In this document: positions 16,122 to 25,555 of the stretch, piece by piece
Layout: each line of letters starts with the position of its first letter
Numbering within the stretch: the first letter of the stretch is position 1
Origin: Blautia hominis
Lineage (GTDB): Bacteria; Bacillota; Clostridia; Lachnospirales; Lachnospiraceae
Length of the DNA stretch: 64,000 nt
Reading direction: 5' to 3'
Assembly: GCA_002270465.1 (NCBI GenBank)
Contig: NQOF01000003.1
Location: 558,001-622,000, forward strand
Position numbers and translations under genes: made by a program
Notes under the pieces: generated by a model
What the model saw: the letters and a program-made list of their open reading frames with translations, nothing else
Databases searched by the model: none
What the model was told of the DNA's origin: nothing

Positions 16122-17345
16122 ATGGCGGGAAAATGTATCCTATGCGGTGGAAAACTAAGAAATGGAATCTGCACAGAATGCGGTATGGACAATAATAAAA
16201 CGGATTCCGCATACCGTTCCCAGCTGAACCGCAATCAGTGCGAGAGTGCCCCTCTCACCCATGTCCATGGGGAAGAGAACGCAGAGCCTTACAAAAAGCC
16301 GGCTCTGAACCACCCTCGTCAGCAGGAACGCAGCCCTTCGGACCAGGACGGGAACACAGCAAAAAAAGAAATGGGAGCCGGCACAACTCCAAGAAAATAT
16401 ACTTCAAACAATGGAAACACCAACAACACAGTAAACTTCAACAGCTACCGGGAGATGTCCAAAAGGCCGGGGGGGACAGGTATGTCTGCATTTCATACCC
16501 CTCGGGACGGCAGCAAGACAGGGCTTACCGTAGTTGTGATCGCTGTCCTTGTCGGTATTTTCCTGGTGGCTATCGGCTATGAGAACAGGACAGAAGAAAG
16601 TATAACAGCGGAAAAGATTATTGAGGACCCGGATTACCAGGACCCTTTTGACTACCAGCAGCCTTATGATTACCCGGAATACACCTTTGATCCCTATCAG
16701 TACACCACGAAGGAACTGGCCCCGGAAGGGGAAAACTGGGAGACGGATTTAGGTGCCGGTGCATATGTGGTGGGATATGATATCCCGGAAGGCCAGTATA
16801 TAGCCAGTGCAGGGGAAGGAATGCGCCTGGAAGTGGCTGATATGGACAGCAACGTATGGTTCAGTGAGTATTTCGGAGAGAATGATAATGAAGTGCTGCA
16901 GTTAGATGATGTGAGATTATTCACAGGTGCCATCGTCATGGTAAACGGCGGCGGAAATATACATATAGTATCAGAGAACGCACAGGCGGCAGCGGTTTTA
17001 ACACCTCCCGCAAACCCGCTGACAGAGGAGATCACCCTGACAGACAGCATGGTTGCAGGAGAAGATTTCCCGGAAGGGACCTATGATATTGTTATGGCAA
17101 CAGACGATTTCGGAATCGTATCCTATGAGCTTCCAAAGGAACAGGGGATGGACTATGGGCTGAACTTCAGCTTTCTGATGGATGCGGAACCGAGCGCGGA
17201 TTATCCGGATTATACCAAGGAATATAAGAACGCGGTACTTCCAAAAGGTACCACGGTTACGGCGGATGGGCTCACCGTAAAACTGGTTCCCAGCGCCAGG
17301 ATCATTTCTGAGGACTACCAAGCATTTTACGATAACTACAATTGA
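16122..17345 (+). CDS. Zinc-ribbon membrane protein with large extracellular part
   Basis: Protein of 407 residues that I do not recognise as a named family. Residues 5-21 form a short zinc ribbon (CILCGG ... CTECG). A polar, Asn/Gln-rich linker of about 110 residues follows, with a single membrane helix near 133-152 (GLTVVVIAVLVGIFLVAIGY). The outside part contains a Tyr/Pro/Asp-rich stretch (DPDYQDPFDYQQPYDYPEYTF) and then a repeat-like beta domain holding two related AGEDFPEGTYD / GYDIPEGQY segments. Such zinc-ribbon/TM/beta-domain proteins are common in clostridia. It is followed 12 bases later by sortase B, suggesting an envelope role. Confidence 0.7.
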   Translation: MAGKCILCGGKLRNGICTECGMDNNKTDSAYRSQLNRNQCESAPLTHVHGEENAEPYKKPALNHPRQQERSPSDQDGNTAKKEMGAGTTPRKYTSNNGNTNNTVNFNSYREMSKRPGGTGMSAFHTPRDGSKTGLTVVVIAVLVGIFLVAIGYENRTEESITAEKIIEDPDYQDPFDYQQPYDYPEYTFDPYQYTTKELAPEGENWETDLGAGAYVVGYDIPEGQYIASAGEGMRLEVADMDSNVWFSEYFGENDNEVLQLDDVRLFTGAIVMVNGGGNIHIVSENAQAAAVLTPPANPLTEEITLTDSMVAGEDFPEGTYDIVMATDDFGIVSYELPKEQGMDYGLNFSFLMDAEPSADYPDYTKEYKNAVLPKGTTVTADGLTVKLVPSARIISEDYQAFYDNYN

Positions 17346-17357
17346 TAGGAGACACTC

Positions 17358-18161
17358 ATGAGCAAGAAGAATAAAAAGAAGACCACATTCGGGGGTGTAC
17401 TGCGGAATATCATCTTGATCGCAGCTGTCTGCGTATTCCTTTTTTCTGCATACCAGCTTGTCAATATTTACCTGGAGTATAAAAAAGGAACAGACGAATA
17501 CGACAAGATCAGGGAATATGTAAAAGAACCGGAGACGAAAAAAGAAGACCCCAAGGATGAACCGGAAGCCAAGGAGGAGGAAGAGGAGGAGCTGATCGGC
17601 CCCCAGATTGACTTTGCCGGTCTCAAAGAGATCAATCCTGATATTGTGGGGTGGATCCAGATGGAAGCCCTTGATGTGAGTTATCCTATTGTGAAGGGGA
17701 AGGATAATGACCATTACCTCCACTATACCTTTGAGGGGCAGCAGAATGCAGCGGGCGCCATTTTTATGGAGCACACAAACAACAGCAATTTTGAAGACTG
17801 CAATACCATCATTTACGGACATAATATGAAAAACGGCTCCATGTTCGGTACGTTCCGCACATTGCACGAGCCGGAAAACCTGACCAGTCCATATCTGTGG
17901 ATCTGTCTGCCGGATAAGAGCTACCGCTATGAGATCTTCACGGTACACACCACATCCGCCACCGGTGACACTTATACACTTTTCAGCGCTCCGGATGACC
18001 AGTTTGCACAGTATTTGAAAAAAATGCGGGATGCCTCAGAGTTTGAGGTAGGTACAGAGCCCACAAAGGATGACAAGATCGTGACCCTTTCCACCTGCAC
18101 CGGAAATGACGCAACCAGATTTGTAATTCAGGCCAGGCGCCTGCCGGAGGTATATAAATAA
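17358..18161 (+). CDS. srtB: Class B sortase
   Basis: Membrane-anchored transpeptidase of 267 residues that joins surface proteins to peptidoglycan or to each other. There is an N-terminal membrane helix (about 15-35), an acidic Lys/Glu linker (50-77), then the sortase barrel. The catalytic triad is His155 (IIYGHNM), Cys247 (TLSTC) and Arg254 (ATRFV). The class B feature is the N-terminal helical extension before the barrel. No obvious substrate with a sorting signal is in the window. The stop overlaps the start of the sirtuin gene (TAATG), so the two are coupled. Confidence 0.93.
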   Translation: MSKKNKKKTTFGGVLRNIILIAAVCVFLFSAYQLVNIYLEYKKGTDEYDKIREYVKEPETKKEDPKDEPEAKEEEEEELIGPQIDFAGLKEINPDIVGWIQMEALDVSYPIVKGKDNDHYLHYTFEGQQNAAGAIFMEHTNNSNFEDCNTIIYGHNMKNGSMFGTFRTLHEPENLTSPYLWICLPDKSYRYEIFTVHTTSATGDTYTLFSAPDDQFAQYLKKMRDASEFEVGTEPTKDDKIVTLSTCTGNDATRFVIQARRLPEVYK

Positions 18162-18886
18162 TGGAAGAGACAGAAAAGCTGCAGGAGATTATTTCAAAGA
18201 GCAGCAACATTGTATTTTTTGGAGGGGCAGGAGTTTCCACGGAGAGCGGGATCCCTGATTTCAGAAGTGTGGACGGCCTTTATCACCAGCAGTGGGAATA
18301 TCCGCCGGAGACTATTTTAAGCCACACCTTCTTTATGAGAAGACCGGAAGAATTTTATCGTTTTTATAAAGCCAAGATGCTCTGTGATACCGCAAAACCG
18401 AATGCCGCACATTTAAAACTTGCGGAGCTTGAAAGAGCAGGAAAACTGAAGGCTGTCATCACCCAGAACATAGATAATCTCCATCAGATGGCAGGCAGCG
18501 GCAATGTGCTGGAACTGCACGGGAGTGTGTACCGCAACTACTGCATGAAATGCTGTACATCCTATGATTTTGCCTATATGAAAGCTGCAGAGGGAGTGCC
18601 AAAATGTGAGAAATGCGGCGGTATTATCAAACCGGATGTGGTCCTCTATGAGGAGAGCCTTGACAGCAAGACGCTCAACAGGTCTGTGCAGGCCATTTCA
18701 AACGCGGAAGTTTTGATCATCGGGGGAACGTCCCTGGCAGTCTATCCGGCAGCATCCCTGATCGATTATTTCACCGGGGAGTATCTGGTGGTCATCAACC
18801 GGGATGCCACACCTAGGGATAAAATGGCGGATCTTGTGATCAACGCGCCCATTGGCCAGGTGTTCTCACAGATCCGTGCGGAATAA
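18161..18886 (+). CDS. cobB: Sir2-family NAD-dependent protein deacylase
   Basis: Cytoplasmic sirtuin of 241 residues that removes acetyl or other acyl groups from lysines, using NAD. Motifs: GAGVSTESGIPDFRS (about residues 21-35), QNIDNLH with the catalytic histidine in ELHGSV, and four zinc cysteines in CMKC and CEKC. The length is normal. Its start shares a base with the sortase stop; the functional link to the surface genes is not evident and may only be shared transcription. Confidence 0.93.
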   Translation: MEETEKLQEIISKSSNIVFFGGAGVSTESGIPDFRSVDGLYHQQWEYPPETILSHTFFMRRPEEFYRFYKAKMLCDTAKPNAAHLKLAELERAGKLKAVITQNIDNLHQMAGSGNVLELHGSVYRNYCMKCCTSYDFAYMKAAEGVPKCEKCGGIIKPDVVLYEESLDSKTLNRSVQAISNAEVLIIGGTSLAVYPAASLIDYFTGEYLVVINRDATPRDKMADLVINAPIGQVFSQIRAE

Positions 18887-18918
18887 ACCAGAATAGACAG
18901 ACAGAAAGGAAACCGGAT

Positions 18919-19107
18919 ATGGGTTACAATTATGAAGTTGGAGATATTGTAAAACTGAAAAAACAGCACCCCTGCGGAAGCCAGGAATGGGAAATCCTCC
19001 GGGTGGGTGCTGATTTTCGACTGAAATGCACAGGATGTGGTCATCAGATCATGCTGGCGAGGAGAATTGTGGAGAAAAATACCAAAGATTTGAAAAAAAA
19101 GGCTTGA
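18919..19107 (+). CDS. DUF951 family small protein
   Basis: Protein of 62 residues matching the DUF951 pattern: YEVGDIVKLKKQHPCGSQEWEILRVG, then CTGCGHQIML. The cysteine pairs suggest a small zinc-binding fold, and function is not known. In Firmicutes it often sits just before rpsF, as here. Ribosome site AAAGGAAA. Its stop codon lies inside the rpsF promoter. Confidence 0.85.
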   Translation: MGYNYEVGDIVKLKKQHPCGSQEWEILRVGADFRLKCTGCGHQIMLARRIVEKNTKDLKKKA

Positions 19108-19132
19108 ATATCCAGGTGTGATGTGTTAGAAT
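19104..19132 (+). promoter_or_regulatory. Promoter of rpsF-ssb-rpsR
   Basis: TTGAAT (19104-19109) and TAGAAT (19127-19132) with a 17-base spacer, overlapping the end of the DUF951 gene. Confidence 0.65.
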
Positions 19133-19153
19133 AAATCCTTGTGATATATTATT

Positions 19154-19199
19154 TATCCTTGCTCTCTGCTTAACAGAGGGCCAGAAGACCATAAGGAGG
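19154..19199 (+). promoter_or_regulatory. Possible S6:S18 autoregulatory leader
   Basis: The rpsF leader contains a CTCTCTG/CAGAGGG hairpin inside a wider CCTT ... AAGG closure ending at the ribosome site AAGGAGG. Leaders of rpsF operons are known to bind the S6:S18 complex and repress translation. The fit to that motif is by eye only. Confidence 0.4.
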
Positions 19200-19208
19200 T
19201 AAAACAGC

Positions 19209-19496
19209 ATGAACAAATATGAATTAGCATTAGTCGTTAATGCGAAAATTGAAGATGAAGCTCGTGCAGCAGTTGTGGAAAAAGCGAAAGGCTACATCAC
19301 CCGTTACAACGGAGTTATTTCCGAAGTAGAAGAATGGGGCAAAAAAAGATTAGCTTACGAGATCCAGAAAATGCGCGAAGGATACTACTACTTCATCCAG
19401 TTTGAATCTGATGCAGCATGCCCTGCAGAAGTAGAACGCCACGTTCGCATCATGGACAATGTATTAAGATATTTAGTTGTCAGAAAAGACGCTTAA
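19209..19496 (+). CDS. rpsF: 30S ribosomal protein S6
   Basis: Protein of 95 residues, normal for S6, which binds S18 on the platform of the small subunit. It has the typical N-terminus MNKYELALVVNA, the RYNGVISEVEEWGKKRLAYEI core and the C-terminal HVRIMDNVLRYLVVRKD. AAGGAGG lies 8 bases ahead of the start. First gene of the classical rpsF-ssb-rpsR operon. Confidence 0.98.
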   Translation: MNKYELALVVNAKIEDEARAAVVEKAKGYITRYNGVISEVEEWGKKRLAYEIQKMREGYYYFIQFESDAACPAEVERHVRIMDNVLRYLVVRKDA

Positions 19497-19596
19497 TTTT
19501 TTCTGAAGGCACAAAACGCGGATCCATTTAGAGTTATGAAAGTAGATTTCTGATTCCCGATACTATGTGCAAGGTAAGAAATGATGAGGTAGAGAT

Positions 19597-20061
19597 ATGA
19601 ACAAAGTAATTTTAATGGGTCGTTTAACCAGAGATCCTGAGGTGAGATATTCCGCAGGAGAAAACTCTATGGCAATTGCCAGATATACAATCGCTGTTGA
19701 CCGCCGTTTCAAGAGAGACGGGGAAGCTACCGCAGACTTTATCGGATGCGTGGCTTTTGGAAGACAGGCTGAATTTGCAGAAAAATACTTCCGTCAGGGT
19801 ATCAAGATCGCCATCAGCGGCAGGATCCAGACAGGCAGCTATGTGAACAAGGACGGCGTAAAAGTCTATACCACAGACGTTGTGGTTGAGGACCAGGAGT
19901 TCGCCGAGAGCAAAGCAGTCAGCGACAGCCATGCGGGACAGGCTGGCGGACAGGGAATGCAGGGCATGGGAATGCCTTCACCGACACCTGGTGCAGCATC
20001 CTCTGCAGACGGATTCATGAATATTCCGGACGGAATTGACGAAGAGTTACCGTTCAACTGA
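19597..20061 (+). CDS. ssb: Single-stranded DNA-binding protein
   Basis: Protein of 154 residues. Residues 1-110 form the OB fold (MNKVILMGRLTRDPEVRY, FIGCVAFGRQAEF). A Gly/Met/Gln-rich linker follows, and the tail ends DEELPFN, close to the acidic tip that recruits replication and repair proteins. It lies between rpsF and rpsR as in most Firmicutes. Confidence 0.98.
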   Translation: MNKVILMGRLTRDPEVRYSAGENSMAIARYTIAVDRRFKRDGEATADFIGCVAFGRQAEFAEKYFRQGIKIAISGRIQTGSYVNKDGVKVYTTDVVVEDQEFAESKAVSDSHAGQAGGQGMQGMGMPSPTPGAASSADGFMNIPDGIDEELPFN

Positions 20062-20095
20062 TAAAGGACGGAATTTGATTAGGAGGTAAAAAATC

Positions 20096-20359
20096 ATGGC
20101 TTACGAAAAAGGTAACAGACCGGATTCTCCGATGAAGAGAAGAGGCGGACGCAGAAGAAAAAAAGTTTGCGTGTTCTGTGGAAAAGAAAATAACGAGATC
20201 AACTACAAAGATGCAAATAAATTAAAAAGATATGTCTCTGAGAGAGGAAAAATCCTTCCGAGAAGGATCACAGGAAACTGTGCAAAACATCAGAGAGCTT
20301 TAACTGTTGAGATTAAGAAAGCAAGACATTTGGCTATCATGCCTTATGTTCAGGACTGA
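20096..20359 (+). CDS. rpsR: 30S ribosomal protein S18
   Basis: Protein of 87 residues with [17 protein letters not shown], a cysteine-containing (C+) form of S18, and the conserved [31 protein letters not shown]. Ribosome site TAGGAGG 8 bases upstream. Last gene of its operon; a strong terminator follows at 20388. Confidence 0.98.
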   Translation: MAYEKGNRPDSPMKRRGGRRRKKVCVFCGKENNEINYKDANKLKRYVSERGKILPRRITGNCAKHQRALTVEIKKARHLAIMPYVQD

Positions 20360-20387
20360 TCTGCATACAGAAGCATAGAGAAGGAAG

Positions 20388-20416
20388 CGCCGCTGCGTTG
20401 TGCAGCGGCGTTTTTT
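20388..20416 (+). terminator. Intrinsic terminator after rpsR
   Basis: CGCCGCTGC pairs with GCAGCGGCG around a 5-base loop, followed by six T. Confidence 0.9.
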
Positions 20417-20536
20417 GCCGTATAAAAAGCTTTGCGTCTGGGAGAGAGGCGCTTTTTGGTTTCATCGCACCTAAAAACGTGTTATAATGGGCACATCGGA
20501 TGAGTTCGGTTATACAAAGGAAAGTGAGGCAGGTAC

Positions 20537-21238
20537 ATGGATTACAAGATTTTAATTGCTGAGGATGAACAGGACATTGCGGAACTTTTAAAACTCTATC
20601 TTGAGAATGAGGGCTACCGTGTCTTTTGGGCCGGCAATGGATTGGAAGCACTGAAGATCGTGGAGAGGGAAGATATCAGTCTGGCTGTGCTCGACGTTAT
20701 GATGCCTAAGATGGATGGATATGAGCTTACCAGACGTATCCGGGAGATCAGCAATATTCCTATTTTGATTCTTTCCGCCAGAGATAAGAGCAATGACAAG
20801 ATCCTGGGACTGAATCTGGGGGCTGACGATTACATGGCAAAGCCTTTTGACCCTCTTGAGATCGTGGCAAGGGTGAATTCCAATCTCCGACGGTTTTATC
20901 AGCTAAACGCAGAGAAGCCCAAACATGAGGAGACCTATATTTTGAAGGTGGGAGATTTGAGCCTGGACACGCAGACGCTGGTTCTGAAGAAAAAGGGCGA
21001 GGAGGTTCTCCTGACACCAATGGAATATAAAATCCTGGCTCTTCTTATGAAAAAGCCGGGTGCTATTTATACAAAGGTACAGATTTACGAGAGTACCAGC
21101 GGAGAATATTTTGAGAGCGATGACAACACGATCATGGTCCACATCTCTAATCTCAGGGATAAAATAGAAGATAACCCCAAAAATCCACGTTACATAAAAA
21201 CCATAAGGGGAGTAGGCTATAAGATTGAAGACAGATAA
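20537..21238 (+). CDS. OmpR/PhoB-type response regulator
   Basis: Protein of 233 residues. The receiver domain (1-120) has the acidic pair EDE near 9-11, the phosphoacceptor Asp in VLDVMMPKMDG and the switch Lys in AKPFDPLE. The C-terminal winged helix ends IEDNPKNPRYIKTIRGVGYKIED. It overlaps the sensor kinase gene by 14 bases, so the two form one unit. It resembles VanR-like regulators; the signal is unknown. A TATAAT at 20483-20488 is a likely -10 box. Confidence 0.93.
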   Translation: MDYKILIAEDEQDIAELLKLYLENEGYRVFWAGNGLEALKIVEREDISLAVLDVMMPKMDGYELTRRIREISNIPILILSARDKSNDKILGLNLGADDYMAKPFDPLEIVARVNSNLRRFYQLNAEKPKHEETYILKVGDLSLDTQTLVLKKKGEEVLLTPMEYKILALLMKKPGAIYTKVQIYESTSGEYFESDDNTIMVHISNLRDKIEDNPKNPRYIKTIRGVGYKIEDR

Positions 21239-22829
21239 GAGAAAAACGGGAAGCTTTCTGGCCCTTCTCATACAAAACTATGTGGGATTTACCTTGACCA
21301 TACTCTGTATCCTGGCATTGATCTCTGCGATTATCAACAAAGGATTTGAAAGGCGGCTTGATCTGCCCAGTGTCGATGCCCTGGAAGCAAACGAGGGACT
21401 GCTGGAGGAAGGAAACTATGATGCGTTTCCATGCCGGAAAGTCCTGGGGCCAAAGGGGGATTTTGTGGTATTGGACGAGAACCTGCATACGGTTTATAAG
21501 AGCAGTGAGAAGATGGAGGAATCCTTCACTGCCACGGAATTATACTGTATTCCGGAAATGACACTGTGGGAATATACGGAGACCACCACATTTACGAATC
21601 AGGAGGGAAAAAAACAGATCCTGGTGAAACGGTATGGGGAAGTGATGTCAAAAGACGAGGAAACATATGAAGAGACAGAGAGCTTCATGATCTTGGATGA
21701 GAACTACAGAGTGCTGACCAATACCATGGATTTCCCGGCGCAGCAGCTTGGAGAGCGGGAACTGCAGTATATGACGGACTCCGTCTCCGCGTCCTACGGA
21801 TATCAGAAACATGCTTTCACAGGGGAGGACGGCAGGAAATATACGGCAGTCTTCAAATACAAAAAAATAGATGATCCCAGTTACCGTCACATTGTCTCTG
21901 CTCTGGAACGGCTCTGGCTTCTGACAATTCCGCTGTATATTATTGTTGTGGCAGTCTTTGTGCTGAAGCTGAACCGGAAAGTAAAGGTTCCGCTCACATC
22001 CCTGAGCAGGACCATCACCCAGTACCAGCAGGGGGAGAAACCCAGCACAGAGTACAGAGGACCAAATGAGTTTGTGGAGATTGGAGATGATTTTGTCAGG
22101 CTTGCCGCCCGCCTCAACGAGAGTGAGGAGAAACGTCTGAAAGCAGATATGGACAAGCAGAAGATGCTGGCCGATATATCCCATGATCTAAAAACGCCTA
22201 TTACCGTCATCCAGGGATATGCCCGGGCTATCTGTGACGGCATGATACCGGAGGACAGGAGGGAGCAGTATCTCAGAACCATCTATCTAAAATCCTCGGC
22301 GCTCAATGAACTCATCAATACCTTTTATGAGTACAGTAAGCTGGAGCATCCGGATTTCAGCCCGGTATTGAAAAGAGAGAATATCTGTGAATTTGCCAGA
22401 GAATACCTGGCGTCCAAGTACAATGAGATCGCGCTTGCCGGATTTGAACTGGAGGCGGATATTCCTGAAACGCCCCTGTACTGTCATATTGATTCCCAGC
22501 AGTTCAGCCGTGTCTTTGAAAACATCATTGCCAACGCGCTGAAGCATAATTCGGAGGGGACGGTACTGCGCTTTGCCATTGCTGCTGAGGGCAATAGTGT
22601 AAAGATCAGTATATCCGACAACGGGAAAGGGGTTCCGCCGGAGATCGCAGATGTTATCTTTGAACCTTTTACTGTGGGGGACGAGTCCCGCAACAGCAGG
22701 CAGGGAACCGGTCTGGGACTTGCCATCGCAAAAAAAATCGTGGAATCCCACAAAGGGTACATCAGCCTTTCCAAGCATCCGGAAGAAGGGATGTCCACGG
22801 AATTTATTATATGGATGAAATCGTCATAA
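21225..22829 (+). CDS. Membrane sensor histidine kinase
   Basis: Protein of 534 residues: a membrane helix near 10-33, an outside sensing domain of about 190 residues, a second helix near 224-245, a HAMP region, the phosphorylated His in DISHDLKTPITVIQGYARA, and the ATPase boxes NALKHN, DNGKGVP and GTGLGLAIAKKI. It starts within the response regulator gene (14-base overlap). A terminator follows at 22850. The ligand cannot be read from the sequence. Confidence 0.93.
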   Translation: MKTDKRKTGSFLALLIQNYVGFTLTILCILALISAIINKGFERRLDLPSVDALEANEGLLEEGNYDAFPCRKVLGPKGDFVVLDENLHTVYKSSEKMEESFTATELYCIPEMTLWEYTETTTFTNQEGKKQILVKRYGEVMSKDEETYEETESFMILDENYRVLTNTMDFPAQQLGERELQYMTDSVSASYGYQKHAFTGEDGRKYTAVFKYKKIDDPSYRHIVSALERLWLLTIPLYIIVVAVFVLKLNRKVKVPLTSLSRTITQYQQGEKPSTEYRGPNEFVEIGDDFVRLAARLNESEEKRLKADMDKQKMLADISHDLKTPITVIQGYARAICDGMIPEDRREQYLRTIYLKSSALNELINTFYEYSKLEHPDFSPVLKRENICEFAREYLASKYNEIALAGFELEADIPETPLYCHIDSQQFSRVFENIIANALKHNSEGTVLRFAIAAEGNSVKISISDNGKGVPPEIADVIFEPFTVGDESRNSRQGTGLGLAIAKKIVESHKGYISLSKHPEEGMSTEFIIWMKSS

Positions 22830-22849
22830 GGTTTTCTCTGTTTTGAATG

Positions 22850-22881
22850 CAGCCTGTTTTTATTGGAACAGGCTGTTTTTT
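22850..22881 (+). terminator. Intrinsic terminator after the two-component operon
   Basis: CAGCCTGT pairs with ACAGGCTG around a 10-base loop, followed by six T. Confidence 0.85.
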
Positions 22882-22932
22882 GTCTTATTTTCTGTTGTCA
22901 ATTTGCACAAAAATGACGGCTGCAATTTAAAG

Positions 22933-22961
22933 TTGTGCATCCCCGCATTTGATGGTATAAT
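22933..22961 (+). promoter_or_regulatory. Promoter of gdpP-rplI-dnaB
   Basis: TTGTGC (22933-22938) and TATAAT (22956-22961) with a 17-base spacer, 75 bases before gdpP. Confidence 0.6.
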
Positions 22962-23035
22962 GTTAAAGTACATTTTCATCCGGCAAGGCATAATAGGAGA
23001 CCGGACAAAGTAGAGAAATTGGCAGGTAAGAGGAT

Positions 23036-25081
23036 ATGAATGGGAAAATTAAGATTAAAGGTCAGTTGAAGCTGTACATGCAGTGGCCGGTAATTCTGGC
23101 AGTCCTTCTGATTCTCATGGATATTAGTGTGTTCCGCATCAACAGGCGGGCTGGCGCTGTTGCCAGTGGATTTTTGGCTGTTTATTTGCTGATAGTTATT
23201 TTCTTATATCACCACAGCCGTGCCATCATCATGAATGAGCTGATCTCTTTTGCTACCCAGTACGGGCAGGTGCAGAGAAGCCTGCTGAAGGAATTTATCG
23301 TTCCTTATGCACTGCTGGACAGCAAGGGAAAGCTGATGTGGATGAATGATGCATTTTCCGCCTTGTGTGAAAAGCCACGGAAGTATAGAAAATCAATCAC
23401 CACCCTGTTTCCTGAGATCACAGTGGACACTCTGCCGAAGGAGGATGCGTCTGAGGTAGTGTTCCAGTTCGCTGAGAAGGATTACCGTGCATCCATGCGC
23501 AGAATTTCCATCCAGAAACTTCTGGAAGATTCAGGCCTGGTGGAGGCGGAGGACGAGAATTTCCTCACAGCACTTTATCTCTTTGATGAGACGGAGATCA
23601 ACCGTTACATCCGCAGGACAGAGGACGAAAAACTGGTTACAGGGCTTCTGTATCTGGACAATTACGACGAGGCACTGAATAGTGTGGAAGAAGTGCGCCG
23701 TTCGCTTTTGGTTGCCCTGATAGAGAGGAAGCTGAACAAGTATTTCAGTGAGGTGGACTGTCTTGTGAAAAAGCTGGAAAAGGACAAGTTTATTCTTGTT
23801 ATGCGCCAGCGCTCTCTGGAGGAACTGAAGAAGAAGCGGTTCAATATCCTGGAGGATGTAAAGACGGTCAACATCGGAAACGATATGGCTGTGACGATCA
23901 GTATCGGTATCGGCATCAATGCGCCCAGCTATGCACAGAATTATGAGTATTCCAGGATCGCCATTGACCTTGCCCTTGGACGCGGCGGCGACCAGGTGGT
24001 CATCAAGGACAAAGAGAGCATGACATATTTTGGCGGGAAATCCCAGCAGATGGGCAAGAATACCCGCGTAAAGGCCCGCGTAAAAGCCCATGCACTGAAG
24101 GAGTTCATGGTTGCCAAGGATAAAGTGGTGGTCATGGGACACAAGATTTCGGATGTGGACTCCATCGGCGCCGGAATTGGTATCTACAGGGCAGCAAAAT
24201 CCCTGAATAAGAGGGCACATATTGTTGTAAATAATCCGACCATGTCTGTGCGTCCGATCATTGAGAATTTTATTAATAATCCGGATTATGATGAGCATAT
24301 GTTTGTGGACAGTGCAGAAGCACTTGACATTGTTGACAACAACACCGTTGTGGTCGTGGTGGATACCAACAAGCCAAGTTATACGGAGTGTGAGGAGCTG
24401 CTTTCCAAGACTAAGACGATCGTGGTTCTGGATCATCACCGCCAGGGTGCGGAGGTGATTTCCAACGCGGTGCTTTCTTATATTGAGCCTTTTGCGTCTT
24501 CGGCCTGTGAAATGGTTGCGGAGATTCTGCAGTATTTCTCTGACGATATCAGAATTTACAACATAGAGGCAGATGCTCTTTACTCCGGCATCATTATTGA
24601 TACCAATAATTTCACGGCCAAAACCGGGGTGAGGACTTTTGAGGCTGCTGCGTTTTTGCGCCGCTGCGGCGCGGATGTGACCCGGGTGCGCAAGATGTTC
24701 CGGGATGATGTGGCTTCCTACAGGGCGAAGGCTGAGGCAATCCGTCATGTGGAGACTTACCGGAATTATTTTGCCATTGCAGTCTGCCCAAGCCAGGGCT
24801 TGGACAGCCCTACCATCGTGGCGTCCCAGGCAGCCAATGAACTTTTGAATATCAGCAGTGTGCGGGCATCTTTTGTGCTCACAGACTACAACCATACGAT
24901 TTATTTCAGTGCCCGCGCCATTGATGAGGTGAATGTACAGCTTATCATGGAACGCCTGGGCGGCGGAGGTCATATTAATATGGCCGGAGCACAGTTAAAG
25001 GATGAGGAGATGGAGATCGCCATCATCAAACTGAAAGAGACCATTGACCAGATGATCAAGGAAGGAGACATAGAGATATGA
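23036..25081 (+). CDS. gdpP: Cyclic-di-AMP phosphodiesterase GdpP
   Basis: Membrane protein of 681 residues that hydrolyses c-di-AMP to pApA. Two N-terminal helices (about 15-32 and 42-60) are followed by a degenerate PAS-like domain and a degenerate GGDEF domain ([19 protein letters not shown]; the GGDEF motif reads LGRGGDQVV). The DHH domain has [20 protein letters not shown] and VVLDHHRQG, and the DHHA1 domain ends [12 protein letters not shown]. Its end overlaps rplI by ATGA, as in many Firmicutes. It is the counterpart of the cyclase CdaA encoded at 58467. Confidence 0.96.
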   Translation: MNGKIKIKGQLKLYMQWPVILAVLLILMDISVFRINRRAGAVASGFLAVYLLIVIFLYHHSRAIIMNELISFATQYGQVQRSLLKEFIVPYALLDSKGKLMWMNDAFSALCEKPRKYRKSITTLFPEITVDTLPKEDASEVVFQFAEKDYRASMRRISIQKLLEDSGLVEAEDENFLTALYLFDETEINRYIRRTEDEKLVTGLLYLDNYDEALNSVEEVRRSLLVALIERKLNKYFSEVDCLVKKLEKDKFILVMRQRSLEELKKKRFNILEDVKTVNIGNDMAVTISIGIGINAPSYAQNYEYSRIAIDLALGRGGDQVVIKDKESMTYFGGKSQQMGKNTRVKARVKAHALKEFMVAKDKVVVMGHKISDVDSIGAGIGIYRAAKSLNKRAHIVVNNPTMSVRPIIENFINNPDYDEHMFVDSAEALDIVDNNTVVVVVDTNKPSYTECEELLSKTKTIVVLDHHRQGAEVISNAVLSYIEPFASSACEMVAEILQYFSDDIRIYNIEADALYSGIIIDTNNFTAKTGVRTFEAAAFLRRCGADVTRVRKMFRDDVASYRAKAEAIRHVETYRNYFAIAVCPSQGLDSPTIVASQAANELLNISSVRASFVLTDYNHTIYFSARAIDEVNVQLIMERLGGGGHINMAGAQLKDEEMEIAIIKLKETIDQMIKEGDIEI

Positions 25082-25524
25082 AAGTGATTTTAGTAGAAGA
25101 CGTAAAATCCTTGGGTAAAAAGGGTGACATTGTAAATGTAAGCGACGGATATGCCAGGAACATGCTGTTTCCCAAGAAACTGGGCCTGGAGGCTACATCC
25201 AAGAACATTAATGATTTAAAACTCCAGAGAGCCCATGAGGACAAAGTGGCAAAAGAGCAGCTTGACGCGGCACAGGCTTTCAAGGCAGAGCTGGAGACAA
25301 AAGAAGTGACGGTATCCATAAAAGTAGGGGAAAACGGCCGTACTTTTGGTTCTGTCTCAACAAAAGAGCTGGCTGAAGCGGCAAAAGAGCAGCTTGGATA
25401 TGACATTGATAAGAAGAAAATGCAGCTTTCTTCCCCCATCAAAGAGCTGGGTACCACAAAAGTGCCCATCCGTCTGCATCCTAAAGTGACAGCAGAGCTG
25501 AAAGTCGTTGTGAAGGAAGCGTAA
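25078..25524 (+). CDS. rplI: 50S ribosomal protein L9
   Basis: Protein of 148 residues: an N-terminal RNA-binding domain ([28 protein letters not shown]), a long connecting helix and a C-terminal domain. ATGA overlap with gdpP shows translational coupling. A conserved gdpP-rplI-dnaB order is seen. Confidence 0.98.
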   Translation: MKVILVEDVKSLGKKGDIVNVSDGYARNMLFPKKLGLEATSKNINDLKLQRAHEDKVAKEQLDAAQAFKAELETKEVTVSIKVGENGRTFGSVSTKELAEAAKEQLGYDIDKKKMQLSSPIKELGTTKVPIRLHPKVTAELKVVVKEA

Positions 25525-25555
25525 GCCTTCCAAAGGAAAGGAGCCATAACCTGTC

